NCBI GenBank assembly: GCA_033064195.1
Contig: JARBJD010000115.1
Location: forward strand, 124,001 to 188,000
Length of the DNA: 64,000 nt
DNA from: Blattamonas nauphoetae
Lineage: Eukaryota > Preaxostyla > Oxymonadida
Reading direction: 5' to 3'
In this document: piece by piece, positions 34,601 to 46,700 of the stretch
Position numbering within the stretch: the first letter of the stretch is position 1
Layout: every line of letters begins with the position of its first letter
Notes under the pieces: generated by a model
Seen by the model: only the letters and a program-made list of their open reading frames with translations
Database searches by the model: none
Told to the model about the DNA's origin: nothing
Translations under genes and position numbers: made by a program

Positions 34601-37600
34601 TTGTGTGGCGTGCTGGGTGAGGGAGGGCTGTGTCGGCTGGTCGGGAGGAAGGTCGAAAGGAGAGGCGGGGGGAGTGTTGGGAGTGGCGAAGGAGAGGATG
34701 GGAAGGCGGAGCGAGGAAGAAGCGACCATCCCCACAATTCGGAACGGAACCGGCGTACATGGCTGAGACACAAGACAGAACAGAATCATCGAAGAGAAGA
34801 ACAATATAAGAACGAGTGAATACAAACACTCTCACTCTCCCCTCGTCGACTCCCACACAAACCGCATCTTCTTTCTCGTCCCTCGCGTTCCTCAGCCACA
34901 GCATCATCACCGCTCGGAACGAGTCAGGCCCAATCAGACTGCTATCCACTGTCTTCGTGTGTTTCAGCCAGCCCAGCATCGGCCTTTGTCTGGCCTCTTC
35001 CTTCTTCGTGGCATCGGTACTTTGAACTGTCTTTCAGTCATCCTGTTCGTCGTCAGAATCGTCGTGAGCGAGTCGACTCCTGCGACCGACTCGAATGTGA
35101 GTTTCCGAACGAGGAGAGAGGAGGGGAGCGATGGGACGAGGTGAGCGTGTCTCCGAATGATTGAGACGAAGAAGAGCGAGGAGAAAAGAGCAGAGACGGG
35201 CGATTCTCTTCTTCGTCCTCGTCGTCCTTCGAGACGAAGTGGAGATGCGTAGGACTCAGAAAGACGTCGAATGAGACGTTCACTGAGAGGAAGGAGAGGA
35301 GAGGAGAGAGAGCGAAGGAAGGAGAAGGACAAACGAAGGAAGGCGGAGAACAGACTGTAGATTTCTGTATTTTCGTCACATTCACAATAACCACCAAGAT
35401 TCACTTTCCTTTCTCATTCATCAGTCAAGGAAGTTTTCTCTCAAAATTTCACTCGATCTCCTGTTTTCATTTGCATGTTTTCCATGAATGTGTCAGGGTT
35501 GTTGTCTGGAGACTCGATCGTTGTGACTCGCCCATGAGGACTAATTTTGAACATCTCGAATTCCTCACTCAACGATTTGTCGGATTTCCTTTCAAAAAAG
35601 GATGAAAACAGTACATTATGTGCTCAAACATCTACTGAACCGATCTTGTCACAAATCCACACATTTATTCACTCAATCATGGGCCAAAGTGAGTCAGTCC
35701 TAAAAAGTTGAGTCAGGTGACTGGTGCCCATGCCTACTTCTCTCTTTACTCTTGATTTGTTTCTCGGTTCACGACCGAGAAAGATTTCATTTGAATGTTC
35801 ATTATTTACAGGCCTACCCATTAATAACTTATTCTTATAATTGATCACACCATATCTCGTCATGAGAGGAGCCCTGGTTTCTGTAAAAGGATGAGGACAT
35901 GCTGAACTCAACCTCAATCCAGTTTTGTGATTCGACATCTGGTTCCCCCAACATTTATCATGTCAATTCAACAGGGACAGATGGGACACTGATACCACAA
36001 CTGGGGGAAGATGAGACCACTTTCATCGCTGAGCTCAAGATGACCTTTGAAGGGGCGAAGTGTCTTGTGGAGCTGAGGACAGACTCTCCAATCGCGGGGA
36101 CTGTCGGCCTTCTTCTGGAAGGTGCGAACGTTCCGCGATGTGTACACATTCAGTTCGGAACAGACGGGGCGAAGTCGACGACAGGAAGTGTTGAGGTGTC
36201 CTCAGACGAACACGGAGTCCTTCCAACACTCGCTGATGGACTCACCTACACTCTTCCACGTACAACCATTCCAGGCAAGCGACTCGAGACAGGCGTCTAC
36301 CATGTCCAACCTCGCCTCACATCGTCTTCAACGATGTCTCTCAGTCTGTCTGGATGTCTCCTTCAGGATGAAGAAATCTCGATGAAAGTGAAGAACGCAA
36401 AAGGAGTGTCGTTCACCATCCCACTCGACTACTCTCGGGAGACAGAACTGACTGGGACAGCGTCCCTCTCATCAACAGACGCAACAAGACTGGAATATGA
36501 GAAGGAATACACAGTCGAGAGTTTCACAACGAGCTCAACCACAATCAACTTCAGAGATGGCCTGAAATTCACAACCCCGTCCCCTCCTGCCTTCCTCACC
36601 TCGTCCACTCAGACCGATGGGAACGACTCGATGACACTCTCGTTTTCGGGAAGTGGGTTGGTCGCTGCATCATACACACTCACTCTGACTGAACAAGTTG
36701 TCGAAGGAACACCTCATTCAGCAACAGTGACACTGCATCCGATCTCAGACACGAAACTGGAAGAATGGAACATTATTCTCTTTCCACATCAATCTGCTCA
36801 GCTGAAATATGGATCGGACTACAAAGTGACGCAAATGGCCTCCACAATCAAAGGCCAAATCACAACCATCAACGCTCCAGTCATCACCACTCCCGAGGAA
36901 CCCTCTCGAGTGGTCGGGCTGTCGATCTCAGGATATCCTGAGAAAGAGAAGAAAGTCGAATTGGGCGATTCTAAATGAAAGGTCGCCTCCGTTTTATCTC
37001 CATCCCCACTCTATATATCGTAAAGAAAACAGCAGAGTTCACATAAACATCCTCTCTCTCCCCGTTTAAGGTTTGAATTACCAGATTTTCCCATTTTCAC
37101 TCACTTTTTTCCAGATTCCAAGTTCAGGTGACTCCTTCTTCATCACACGGTATTCATTTGTCAGATTCGTGATTGAACCGACCTAATACCGTGCATTACA
37201 TGTGATTCTCCTGGTTTGTGTCATATATTTCGTTCACACTGACAGACACTCAGCACTTTTTTGAGGCGAGACAGATTGTTTCTCACAGCCAGAAGACAAT
37301 CTGTACACTTGCACTGTGTGATATTTTCTCCAGTTTTCACTCGCGATCGGAACTTTTTTCACAAATTTCTCGTCTTATAGATCACAAACGGGCACTGACT
37401 CTTTGTTCGCCCTACTCTTCCTCTAATTCCCATCAAATACCGTTTTGAATCAAGAGATACCTCAAAGCACCTCTGTTAGACATGTTCCGCCAATCTTGAA
37501 GACTAAATTCATCATGATTGTTGATTTTGCCATTCAGAACTTTTCGTGTCTTTTTCTACAATAGATGTCTTTGTGTTGGTTCTCTCACACAGAATGAGCG

Positions 37601-40600
37601 TTTTATGTAGTTTTCCATCGTTTCTCTGTTTTCGAACAGATTCTGTGACAAAAAGTGTGCACTATTGTCTTCAACAAAAAAGGACGATATCGAACGCGAT
37701 CGAACTTAAAATTCAATAATTTCCCTATTTCTTGTCTACTGAAATAAAGAACGGTAATTGGGCAAAAAATGAATTTTTGGGACGCACATTAGTGTTTTGC
37801 GACCTTTCAAAGAGAATCGCCCAATTTGGAGTGGAAGGATTGATGTTGAAAGAAGGCGAGACGTACACACTGGTGGTGAACAAGACAGGAACGACCACCG
37901 AAAAGCGGATCAGTGTGACATTCTCATCGAAAACGTCAGGAAGTGGATCAGCAACTCTTTTCCCACTTTTGGGAGCTGATCTGGAATACAACACGAACTA
38001 CACTGTGACGAATGTGTTGGATTCGAAAACGAAAGAGATCCTGTTCCTGTCTGGTCTGACATTCAAAACGAAAGCGGAACCGTCGCGTCTGTTGACGTTC
38101 ACTCAAACGGGGTATGGGACTGGAAAGAAGACAGTTGAGTTTTCGATGACAGGACGAGTGTTGGACGAGACTATAAAATATTATAGTCCCCTCATCAGGC
38201 CGTACATGTTCATCAGGCCGTACAACAACGATTTCTTGCTGATTTATATTTTTATCATTTCATTAATCGAGTTATTGGTAATATGTGACTTTTTGGATGA
38301 TTTATTTGGATCAATGGGTTCATTTTCAAATCAAATGCTGAATGCACAAACATCAACAATCTCAGAGTTTGTTAGGCGCATCAACATTGAGTCTCAAGAC
38401 CTCCCTCCCCGCTAATTCAACAGATGTGTCTTTGTATGTCTGAAATTCAGCTCTCCTTCCATGATCTCCTCTGTGAAGTTTTTACCATGAATATGCCGTT
38501 TCTCATCAATTTCTCTCATATTTTAAACTTTTTTGATAAAATCTTGATTTCTAGCTGGTCCATCAATACGGAACAAGTTGCTTCCAACCATCCGTTCACA
38601 ACCCAACTTTCGAACCTCGTCCTGTATCCGATCCAACCACTCCCCGACCTTGTTCGAAGTTGATTGACCACACACCCGCCACTCTCTTCGCCTCACTCGT
38701 GGTTGCACAGCAAGGACAAGCAAAACGTCAAATTGGTTGTGCTTCGAATTTGGAGGCCATACAAACGGAATGACTCATCACAAATGGATTTTCAGAGATT
38801 GTTCTTTTTGTTTTTGACGATGCTGGCCAAGTCGGGACGACAGATCAATCCCAACTTCATCCGAATCTCCCATCATCCGATGAAGGACAGTGACGAACCC
38901 TCCCTCCCTTACAAACACGATCTGGTCGCCCTTCAATGGATAATCCACAGTCATTCCGCGTCTCGCCACGGATCACGTTCGATCTCTCAAGCTGAGTGCA
39001 CAGCAGGACAGTTGATGACCACTTGATGAAGATCTCCATCGATCCCCACCCAACATCCACTCTCGTCTCCAGCCATTCGAACTTCATTTTTTCCACTCCC
39101 TTGTCATTTCCAGCGTCTTTCTTCCCTAAAAGCACAGACGGTGTCAAACCTAAGACAGTTGTCATTTTCAGTCTTTTAACCAGTTTTCCACCATCTTATG
39201 GTTGATCCCTACCCCAGTGTTTCATTTCAAGATTTTTTAGTTGGTTTCAATCATTGTTTTCGCAAAGGGAAGGATGAGGTGGATAAAAAAATGAATGGAT
39301 TGATCAGTCGATAACTTTGCCTAGAAGTGAACAATTTGAGATTCGACATCTGTTTTGTCATGTGTAATGTTCGATTGTTCATCTATATCCTTGGTACTAC
39401 TTGATGAACAAGTACGGGTTGATTGGGGGACTATTACGTTGGTTTGAGTGTGTCTGGAAACGAGCACAAAGTGTTGATGGGATTCAATATGTCGTCAAGC
39501 AGTTGGGAAGGATCAGCGTCTCTGTTTACACTTTCGGGAGCAGAGCTGGAATATGGGAGGACGTACTCTGTGAGCTCGTTGACGAAAGTTGGGGACTCGA
39601 CACCTCTTCTGTTCGAAGACCAGACAGTTGCGATCGATTCCGAACCTGCTCGTCTGGTTTCGACGTCTCTTTCCGAAACTGGAGGACCGAACTCAGCGAC
39701 TCTTGTGCTGGAATCGCGAGAATTGACTGTGAATGCGGAATATGAGATTTCTCTCTCATTCTCTCCCACATCTCCATCGTCATCGTTGTCGTTGTCGAAT
39801 ACAGACTCGACGACCTCGCTGAACGTGACAGTGACATCGAAGACCGACAACTCGTTCTTGCTCGCTCTTTATCCTGAGTCGACCGCTGTTCTGCGTTATG
39901 GACAGACATACGTTGTGACATCGATGAAGACAGGATCGTCACCGTCGATTCTGATTGAAGGGACCGATTGTTCATTTGTGACGCCTTCAGAACCAGCTCG
40001 ACTTGCTTCGATTGGAGTTGGGGAGATGATTTCGGATGGCGACACATCAACCATCACACTCTCGTTCTCGTCGTTCTCACTTCAAGCTTCCACATCGTAC
40101 ACGTTTGAATTTGGTTCGTCTGCCTCTGAAGGTGAAGTCTCTCACACCAAAACACTGACACTGACAACCGAAGCTGATGGCTCGTTGTCGCCTCATGTGA
40201 TGACGCTGTTCCCTCGCGCCTCGAGCGACACCGACAAGAAAAGTCAGTTTGAGTTTGATCAAACGTACACATTGAAATCGTTCAAGCAATCGACTTCAGA
40301 CATCCTGTTTGACACTCCAACGCCACTCGTTATTCCATCGGAACCAACCCGAATCAAATCATTCGTTTCCGCATCTTTGAGCAAAGATCGTTCGACGATG
40401 ACAGTGCTAGTCGCTGGAAGTACCTTGTCTTCGTTAACTGGGAAGCTGTACGTAACAGATGGAAGCAAAACTTGGGAATCACTCTCAACTGCACTCTGTT
40501 CTTCCACACAATGCTCAGCCGTCTTCAATGCAGCCAACACTCAAACCGACCAGATTCTTCAGTTTGGTCTGACTTATCAAATTGCCTCGCCTGTCTCTGC

Positions 40601-43073
40601 CGACTACTTCGTTTGCAGTGGAATCTCTGTTCCTGTTCCATTCCCTCCCCGACTCACTTCTGCATCATTTGACTTCGCCAACTCCCTCAACATCAGCTGC
40701 ATCATCTCGTTCGCTGGAATTGATCTGGAGATTGGGAAGACATACACAGTCGCTCTCTCCAAAACCCTCTCCTTCCACATCACCGTTCGGAGCGAGTCCA
40801 GCGCAACATCTGACCAACTGCCGCTTGGCTGGGCAGACACTCTCCAGTTCGCCACAGAATATCAAATCCAATCCATCACCCCAACAAACACTGAAGATGG
40901 AAATGTTGATTTCACCGCACTCTCGTTCACGACAAAAGCAAAGCCATCTCGACTCTCTCTCTTTGTCGATTCCGCCGGTTCCGACAGCATTTTCTGTGGA
41001 ACGGAGGACAGTCCCTGCTCGTCAATCAACGTCGGATGGAGGATCGTGTCTGGTTTACATTTCTCGAAGTGGACGCTCTCCATCATCCACAACACGACTC
41101 AGACCAGCAGAATGACAGTCGGATCAGCTGAAGATGAACTTGTGATCCACGCTGGGCCGTCCACAAAGCCAGAACTTGTCGTGTCGTCTCCGTCGTCTCC
41201 ACTGGGTGAGGGGGAAGGGATGATTGATGTTTCCAAAGGTCGCCTCTGGCTGAACCAAGTTGACGTTGTTCTTTCCGACTCTCCCTCTCTCGTGCTCATC
41301 CGAGTTGTCAGCGGTCACCTGTCTCTCCAACTCTGCTCATTCACCCACACCATCACGTCACACTCAAACAATCCCGAAACCTTTTCGTGTTCTTGGACGT
41401 CGGGAGTGGTCGTCCTGGAAGACACGATAACAACAATCTCTTCGTCCACTTTCTCCAACCTGCCTTTGGGTGCGACAAGTCAGAAGGGAGGAAACTTATC
41501 CATTGAAACAAGTGCCTTCCACGACAACTCTCCTGTCGACTCGTTCTTCCCATCAGCGAGAAGGAACATCCACTGCGAGGGGATGGGGCAGTTGACAATT
41601 GGAAGTCTGAATGGAGGCGATGGGCTGCTGGCTGACTCGTCGGGATGGATTGATGTTGGCGATTGTTCGTTGAGTGGAATGGAATCGCTCCTTCCCTCTC
41701 CTCTCTTCGTACCAACTCTCTCATCGGACTCAACGTGCTCGCTGAACAAGAAAGACAAGTCATTCTCCATTTCAATCGTTGGAACGACGCTGATTCCGTG
41801 TGGTCTCTCGCTGGAAGTGTACGAAATCACGAAAAAGGGGAAAGAAGGAAGGAATACCCCGTTCGATCTCTCTCAGTCATCAACGCTCTCATTCACTGAC
41901 GAGAAGATCACACTCTCGCTGCCTCAATCGAGCTTCTCGTCGTTTGAGCCATCGCTGGAATGGCGTGGTCGCTTGATTTATGGAAACGGTGTACACACAA
42001 ACACCTCCTTCACCATCCAAATGAACTCATCCGACAAATTTTCTCAACTCTCCAAAGATAACATGAGATGGTGGCTTCCTCTCATCATTGTTCTCTCGTC
42101 ACTCGCTCTCCTCATCATTTTCATTGTTGTCCTCTGCTGGCGTCGACGAAAGAACCAAAAAACGAAAGATTTGGAGCCGAAAGAGTTGGAGCAAACATCG
42201 ATCGAAGACGAGAAGATTGAAGATATCATCACCGACAACAGAATCGGCGTGAACCCTGTCAACACCCTCGTCTCCACCAAAAAAGATCCTTGGAAGACGA
42301 TCGTCCCTAAGCCAGAACCATCAGACAATCTGATGAACTCCACCAACATTGAAGAAGCACTGGTCTGTGGTGGAGGAGAATTGAAGACGACATTTGTTAG
42401 CAATGACAGGACGCTGTTCAACGCTCTGCATTCTCAGAACAAGTGGGAGGTTCAGAGGAGAGAGGTGGAAAAGCAGATTGTGAAGGGGTTGTCAACGCTT
42501 GTGAAGAAGGACAGACAAGCAGCGTTTCTGAAAGCACTGACAGCTCACAACATTCTGTTGGACACAGCAGGCAACGTGTGCTTTCGATTGAATCTCAGCT
42601 GCACCACTCAAAGCAGTCTTCCAGTCTCCCATCACCACACACACCTCTCCTCTCGACCAGTCACCCATCTGGAAACGGGCAACGCGAATGAAGCACCACC
42701 CGCCGAACCCAACACGATGTTATCTCAACCAGTGAACGAAGGGGCTCGCTGGTCAGCACCAGAAGTGATCGAAAAGAAAGCCAACGCCGATGCCAGTCAC
42801 GGGGCAGTTTTTAGTCTTGGCCTCGTCTTGTGGGAAATCGAGACTGGTCTTGTGCCCTTCGGGGAAATCGATGCTGTGAATGCGTCTCGGCAGATCGTGG
42901 CAGGAACGACGCCTCGGCTGGAAATTGTGAAGAACTCGTCGATTCGCGAGGTGATCAGAGACTGTCTCGCTCACAACGCATCCGAGCGACCCGAACTGGA
43001 CGAAGTGTTGCAGAAACTGGAAGAGATTCCGGCAGACGATTGCAGCAACATCAACGTCTTGTTGAAAGTCTGA
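25654..43073 (+). CDS. Receptor 1: giant type I surface protein with C-terminal pseudokinase, split by three transposons
   Basis: Coding pieces are 25654-27315, 35902-36962, 37827-38183 and 39437-43073. With one copy of each target duplication kept they join in frame to exactly 2239 codons. It has a signal peptide (MNLAKLFVVTLLFNSLS) and Cys/Ser-rich beta-helix-like repeats in the N-terminal part (SNCSFVECAALTQYGGAI). About ten repeated beta modules of roughly 100-110 residues follow (L.YG.TY.V...EP.RL), then a second beta-helix-like part (PSARRNIHCEG). One membrane segment lies near 1903-1926. Residues about 2015-2225 form a kinase-like C-lobe: RWSAPEVI, SLGLVLWEIETGLVPFGE, and ASERPELDEVLQKL. 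The catalytic loop reads LTAHNILLD instead of HRD and no DFG is present, so it should be inactive. It is likely a surface receptor or adhesin. It may be unexpressed in this allele. Confidence 0.82.
27420..31384. other. Decayed interior of the compound element
   Basis: Only short frames (about 60-145 codons) occur on either strand. Pieces from about 28560 to 31150 read like scattered fragments of beta-helix or surface-protein coding sequence (e.g. NTISEFLIENCSKLEV, then SSRCKLIIDTDMSV). This could be an old receptor paralogue picked up by the element. There is no continuous frame and the identification is weak. Confidence 0.3.
31385..31459. repeat. 75-bp palindrome joining both element tips
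   Basis: The arms are ATGAGAGGAGCCC... and ...GGGCTCCTCTCAT, with an inner GGACC...GGTCC hairpin. The reverse complement reads as the right tip of the compound element (CTGGTTTCTGTAAAAG) fused directly to its left tip (GACCGCCCTTCCAGTAGG). Confidence 0.8.
31646..35736. mobile_element. Non-autonomous hAT-type element, family 2
   Basis: The inverted ends are TAGGCATGGGCA, with the 8-bp duplication CTTCTCTC at 31638-31645 and 35737-35744. The subterminal regions carry repeated GTGACT / CAGTCA motifs (AGTCACTGATCC, CAGACTGACTGGACTG), unlike the CTGACCGG clusters of family 1. It is inserted in the compound element. No transposase is seen. The interior includes coding-like sequence on the minus strand (34265-35400) and open frames at 33339-33782 and 33804-34214 that I cannot identify. 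Confidence 0.85.
34265..35400 (-). pseudogene. Possible captured host gene fragment in hAT family 2 element
   Basis: This is GC-rich sequence compared with the AT-rich surroundings. Minus-strand frames read as normal protein in pieces: a Ser/Asp/Glu-rich stretch (SKDDEDEEENRPSLL) near 35200, a compact segment (LGWLKHTKTVDSSLIGPDSF) at about 34980-34880, and AREFARDEDRMGSSQPLDTP then ADEAFVLLQNLIGIGHD near 34550-34380. A possible GT-AG intron separates the last two. No domain is recognised. The compositional contrast and exon-like structure suggest capture, as with the SUF fragment. Confidence 0.4.
36963..37822. mobile_element. 860-bp inverted-repeat element, copy B
   Basis: The ends are GGGCGATTCTAAATGAAAGG and (reverse complement of the right end) GGGCGATTCTCTTTGAAAGG, with AATT at 36959-36962 and 37823-37826. 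It has the same length, orientation and right-end block as copies A and C. The receptor 1 frame joins exactly across it (KKVE-FGVEGLMLKEG). Confidence 0.9.
38184..39433. mobile_element. 1.25-kb element with TTA target duplication (PIF/Harbinger-like)
   Basis: The inverted ends are TAGTCCCC, with similarity extending about 31 bp (CGTAC.TGTTCATCA in both). TTA lies at 38181-38183 and 39434-39436. A 3-bp TTA duplication is typical of PIF/Harbinger, but the assignment is tentative. The interior 38560-39180 is less AT-rich and has short frames on both strands without recognised domains; it may be cargo. The receptor 1 frame joins exactly (DETIKY-YVGLSVSG). Confidence 0.75.
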
Positions 43074-43792
43074 CCACTCCATTTCACATCATCCATACCT
43101 TCTTTATTCATCTATCTTCGTTTTCACTTCATTTTCATTTTTCGTCTCGATGAACAATCATCTTTTCACTCAACCACTCCCACACCTCCACACACTTACA
43201 CACAAAATCCAACACCCGTCCACTCCAACCCACATTTCGAAGCATCTCTGCGTCTTCTTTTATCAACTATATTCATTGTTGCGTGTGGATCGTCACTCTC
43301 ATCTCACTCGTCTTTCTTCTCCCTGCCTCCTGATCTGATCTGGGCAGTTTCATCATTCGTCTATCACTTCTGTTCATCCACTTCGCACTTCACTGTCATG
43401 ATTATCCACATCTCTGATTTGTCTTCTCTTCGCATTTTGATTTCTTCTACAATTCACAACGCATTTCAGGCGTCGATTCACCATCTCACCCCTTCTTCAC
43501 TACACATCTCCTCATATCTGATTTCCCATTTCACTTTCTCTCATCATTCTATCTCTTTTTTTCATCTCCCAAACCATTATTTGATCAAACCATTGCCTCT
43601 CATTAATCTGTCGAAGGTGAAAATATGAGTTACGATCTTTTCGAATCCATTCAGAAAAAGCGGTCAAGTTTGCATTTAAAATCGCCTCGTCATGGGAAGA
43701 GAAGAGAATGACGGTTTGTAAGTGGGATTGCACACTCAGCGTCACAATGATTGATGAAAGAGTGTAAGTTGGAAGTGGAGAAGAGACGAGAA
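43074..43792. other. Intergenic between convergent receptors 1 and 2
   Basis: This is C/T-rich on the plus strand (CACTCAACCACTCCCACACC), with no coding frame I would support. It contains the 3' ends of two convergent genes. It probably consists of 3' flanks only. Confidence 0.5.
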
Positions 43793-46700
43793 TTACTCTT
43801 TCGAGTCTGAAATATTGATTGCTTGTTCGACTGATCTTTCAGTTTCAGGTTGATAACAATCTGTGTCTTTCATCTCAGTGGTTGTGGCGTCGTCCGCTGT
43901 TTCGATCATTTCTTCTTTCTTCTCGACTGGTTTCTTCGAGCGACATCTCCAAATCACAAGAAGAGCTACAATGAGATCAGCAATCAAAACAACCACAACA
44001 ACAACAATCACAGGAATCAGCCTCAACATGCTTTGCGGTGTCTCGCGCAGAATAAGTGATTGAGAGGCAATCAAGCTGTCCCCATTCAGAAGGCGAACTT
44101 TCCATTCGGATTTCTTCGAAAGATTCCCAACGTCTTTTGGTGTCACAATGATCTCAATTCGAGTTTCAGTGAACAACGATGCTGTGCTTGTGTCAACAGC
44201 CAGAGTCGACGACTCTTCTGTGTTTTCATCCTCCAACGACGTGAACACTTCCAGTTGAAGTCCACAAGGAAGGAATCCACTTCCAATCAGATTCAATTGG
44301 TATTTTCCGGTTTTCTTGTCACGAGTGATTTGAGAATGGAAAGTGTCAAGGAATGGAATCGACATTTTCGTGGTGGTTCCAGACACAGAGCATCCGTCAC
44401 CAGAGATTCCAGATCCAGGGAACAGATGGCTTCGACCATCCCCAGTCAGGCCTCCAACAAACAGCGTCCCATCCGAACTGCACATCACGTTTCGACGAGC
44501 TGAAGGGAAGTCACGGTTCGTCGGTCCATTCGACTCGAAATACACATCTCGAAGTGTCACATTCCCTCCTCTTTGCATGATCGCTCCTTGCGCCAGGTGA
44601 GTCAGACTGCACGATTTCAGCACTGCTGTCGAGTCCACAAGTTCAATCGTTCCTGTCGTCCACGAGCACAGATCGCTGTTTGAGCTGCCAATCTCCGAGT
44701 TCGCTGTGAGATGTGGAGTGTATTGGATCACTCCATTGCTGAACTCGAACGATCCAGATGACACAGAAACCAGCTTCAGGTCGAGTGACGATGAGTGAAT
44801 CAGAGCATCCACGTCTGTCAGCGAAAGCGACGCATTCGACACAGAAAGCACAACCAGCGGAGTCGACGAGAACGTCTCGGGAACAATCAGCGATGGACGG
44901 GCGAAGCCTCCTTGTGTCACAAACACTTCATTCTCGTCCGAAATTGAACGAGTCTTGGAAAGTATCTCGGAGATCACGAGGTTCAGCTCGATCGATTTAC
45001 TGAGGTTACACAATTCAGGGAATTTGGAACTTTCCTGCAAGATGACAAGAAAAATTGCGTTGGAATCTGCGTTCGACTGTCAACCCGACGGAAATGGTCG
45101 TTTCAATGAGATGGAATTTTGCAGAGCGTGCTGACAACGATATTGAACTGTAGTTTGTGGATGACGTGACTCGGTCTCGTAACAGGATGTGATGGTGGAA
45201 AGAGCAGATCAATCAATCCAATCATAAACAGAGTATCAACAAGTTTCAAACAAAGTTCCAAATTCCCTGAGCCATGTAACCTCAGTAATGCCCATCTTCG
45301 TCACTGTTTCAAATGCAGAATCAAGCGTTTTACAAACACTGTCTTTGTCTTGGCAGCTTCCATCATCTGCTATCGTCTTGTTCACTTTGATGACAACCCG
45401 TGTTGGGTATGGAGGAACGACGAGAGAGAACCCTATCGTTTCCAGCATCACTGGATGGTTGACACCTGTGATCCTGTCCACTTTGTACGTCTCGCCGAAC
45501 GCGAACTTTGTGTGATCGCCGCCAGGTCCAACCGACACTGGCAACGACATCTGACTTTCCGAACCTTTTTGATACTCGCCGAACGTAAATGTCAAAGTGA
45601 GGCTGGGACTTCCATCGAAGTGGATTGTGTAATCATCTGCTCGCAAATTGTATCCTTCCAGCGAGACCATCACTTCGCCAAGTTTGGCTCCTTCTTCGAG
45701 TTTGAAGTTGTGAACAAATGACGGATTAATTGAGAGATCGATTGAGAGTGGAGGAGTGAAGTCGATTGGAGTGCCTGATATGGAAGCAGCGATGAGCGAA
45801 TAGTTGGATTGGAACTGAAGTCTTTCTTTGTCTCCGAACGACAAAACATCGCTTGTTCCTGTTGTGGAGGGAGTGGGGAAGTTGACAACGACAACACGAA
45901 AGGCAGCAGGCGGAGAGGAGCTTTCCGAGATTTGTGTGTATTCACCAGTGTTGTCGATCAGCAGCAACATCTTCCCATTCACAGCTGCTTCAGTCGTGAC
46001 TTCTATTGTCCCAATTAAACCAGTATCATGCATTTTGAGCTGAAGATTGGTGATTGCCGTCGCAGACCCAAATTGTTGGATTATGATGCGAGATGTAGTC
46101 CATTCCCTGAACACCACACTTGTGTCTGATTTGTCGGTGTGACAGTTCGAAACACGTTCCTGCACTTCAGCTGGAGTCCCACAGCCATTGGAGAGGAACA
46201 AATCACTTCCAGAACGCGCAGAATTGCCTCTGAACTGCACTGACGTCATTGAAAGCGTGGAATTCGCAACATAAAAAGCTCCTCCAGTCTGGCTGGCAGC
46301 ACAATTCATGAACGCACTGTCGGTGACGGTGGTTTTGGAAGTTGAGTAAACGTACACCGAACCGCCGTTTGAGGATGCAGACGAGGTTGTCGTGTCTTTG
46401 AAGAAGCATCTGTCGATGGAGATGAGGTTGGAATTCTGGTTATACAGGACAGCCCCTAAATCGTTTCCGACGCAATTCACAAACGAGCAGAGTGAGATGG
46501 TCATTGTGCCTTGTCCTGTTGTCCTGCTGGTGACATACAGTGTTCCACCATAACGTCCTTCGATGGCTTTGAAGGAACATTCAGTCATCGTGATGTCAAA
46601 ATCAGCATTCACATACACACAGGCACCGTCTCCAGTCGTCGTCATGGAGGTGAATGTGCACAGGTGGAATGTGAGGGTGACGGGGGGATACGAGTAGGTG

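Larger units (their letters stand above)
27316..35895. mobile_element. Compound inverted-repeat element, 8.6 kb, in receptor 1
   Basis: It is flanked by GACATG (27310-27315 and 35896-35901); the receptor frame joins exactly across it (SYQDM-LNSTSIQ). The outer ends share about 70 bp inverted (27342-27413 against about 35812-35880, containing ATATGGTGTGATCAATTATA), but the outermost 18-30 bp differ. A 75-bp palindrome in the middle (31385-31459) holds inverted copies of both outer tips back to back. A 4.1 kb hAT element is nested in the right half. No transposase, polymerase or capsid-like frame is seen, so the family is unassigned. Confidence 0.72.

Noticed and set aside
34380-34979. 199-codon minus-strand frame rich in Arg, Pro and His
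   Set aside because: Its second half is a low-complexity register of GC-rich DNA, and a better protein-like reading exists in another frame. It is kept only as a possible captured fragment.
27316-35895. Polinton-type or other virus-like element, suggested by the 6-bp target duplication
   Set aside because: No polymerase, integrase or capsid-like frame is visible, and the length and tips do not fit. It is left unassigned.
36950-37830. Elements in exons acting as introns with their own splice sites
   Set aside because: The 860-bp elements begin GGG and end CCC, and no GT/AG pair falls at positions that would restore the frame exactly. Ordinary splicing is not supported by the sequence.
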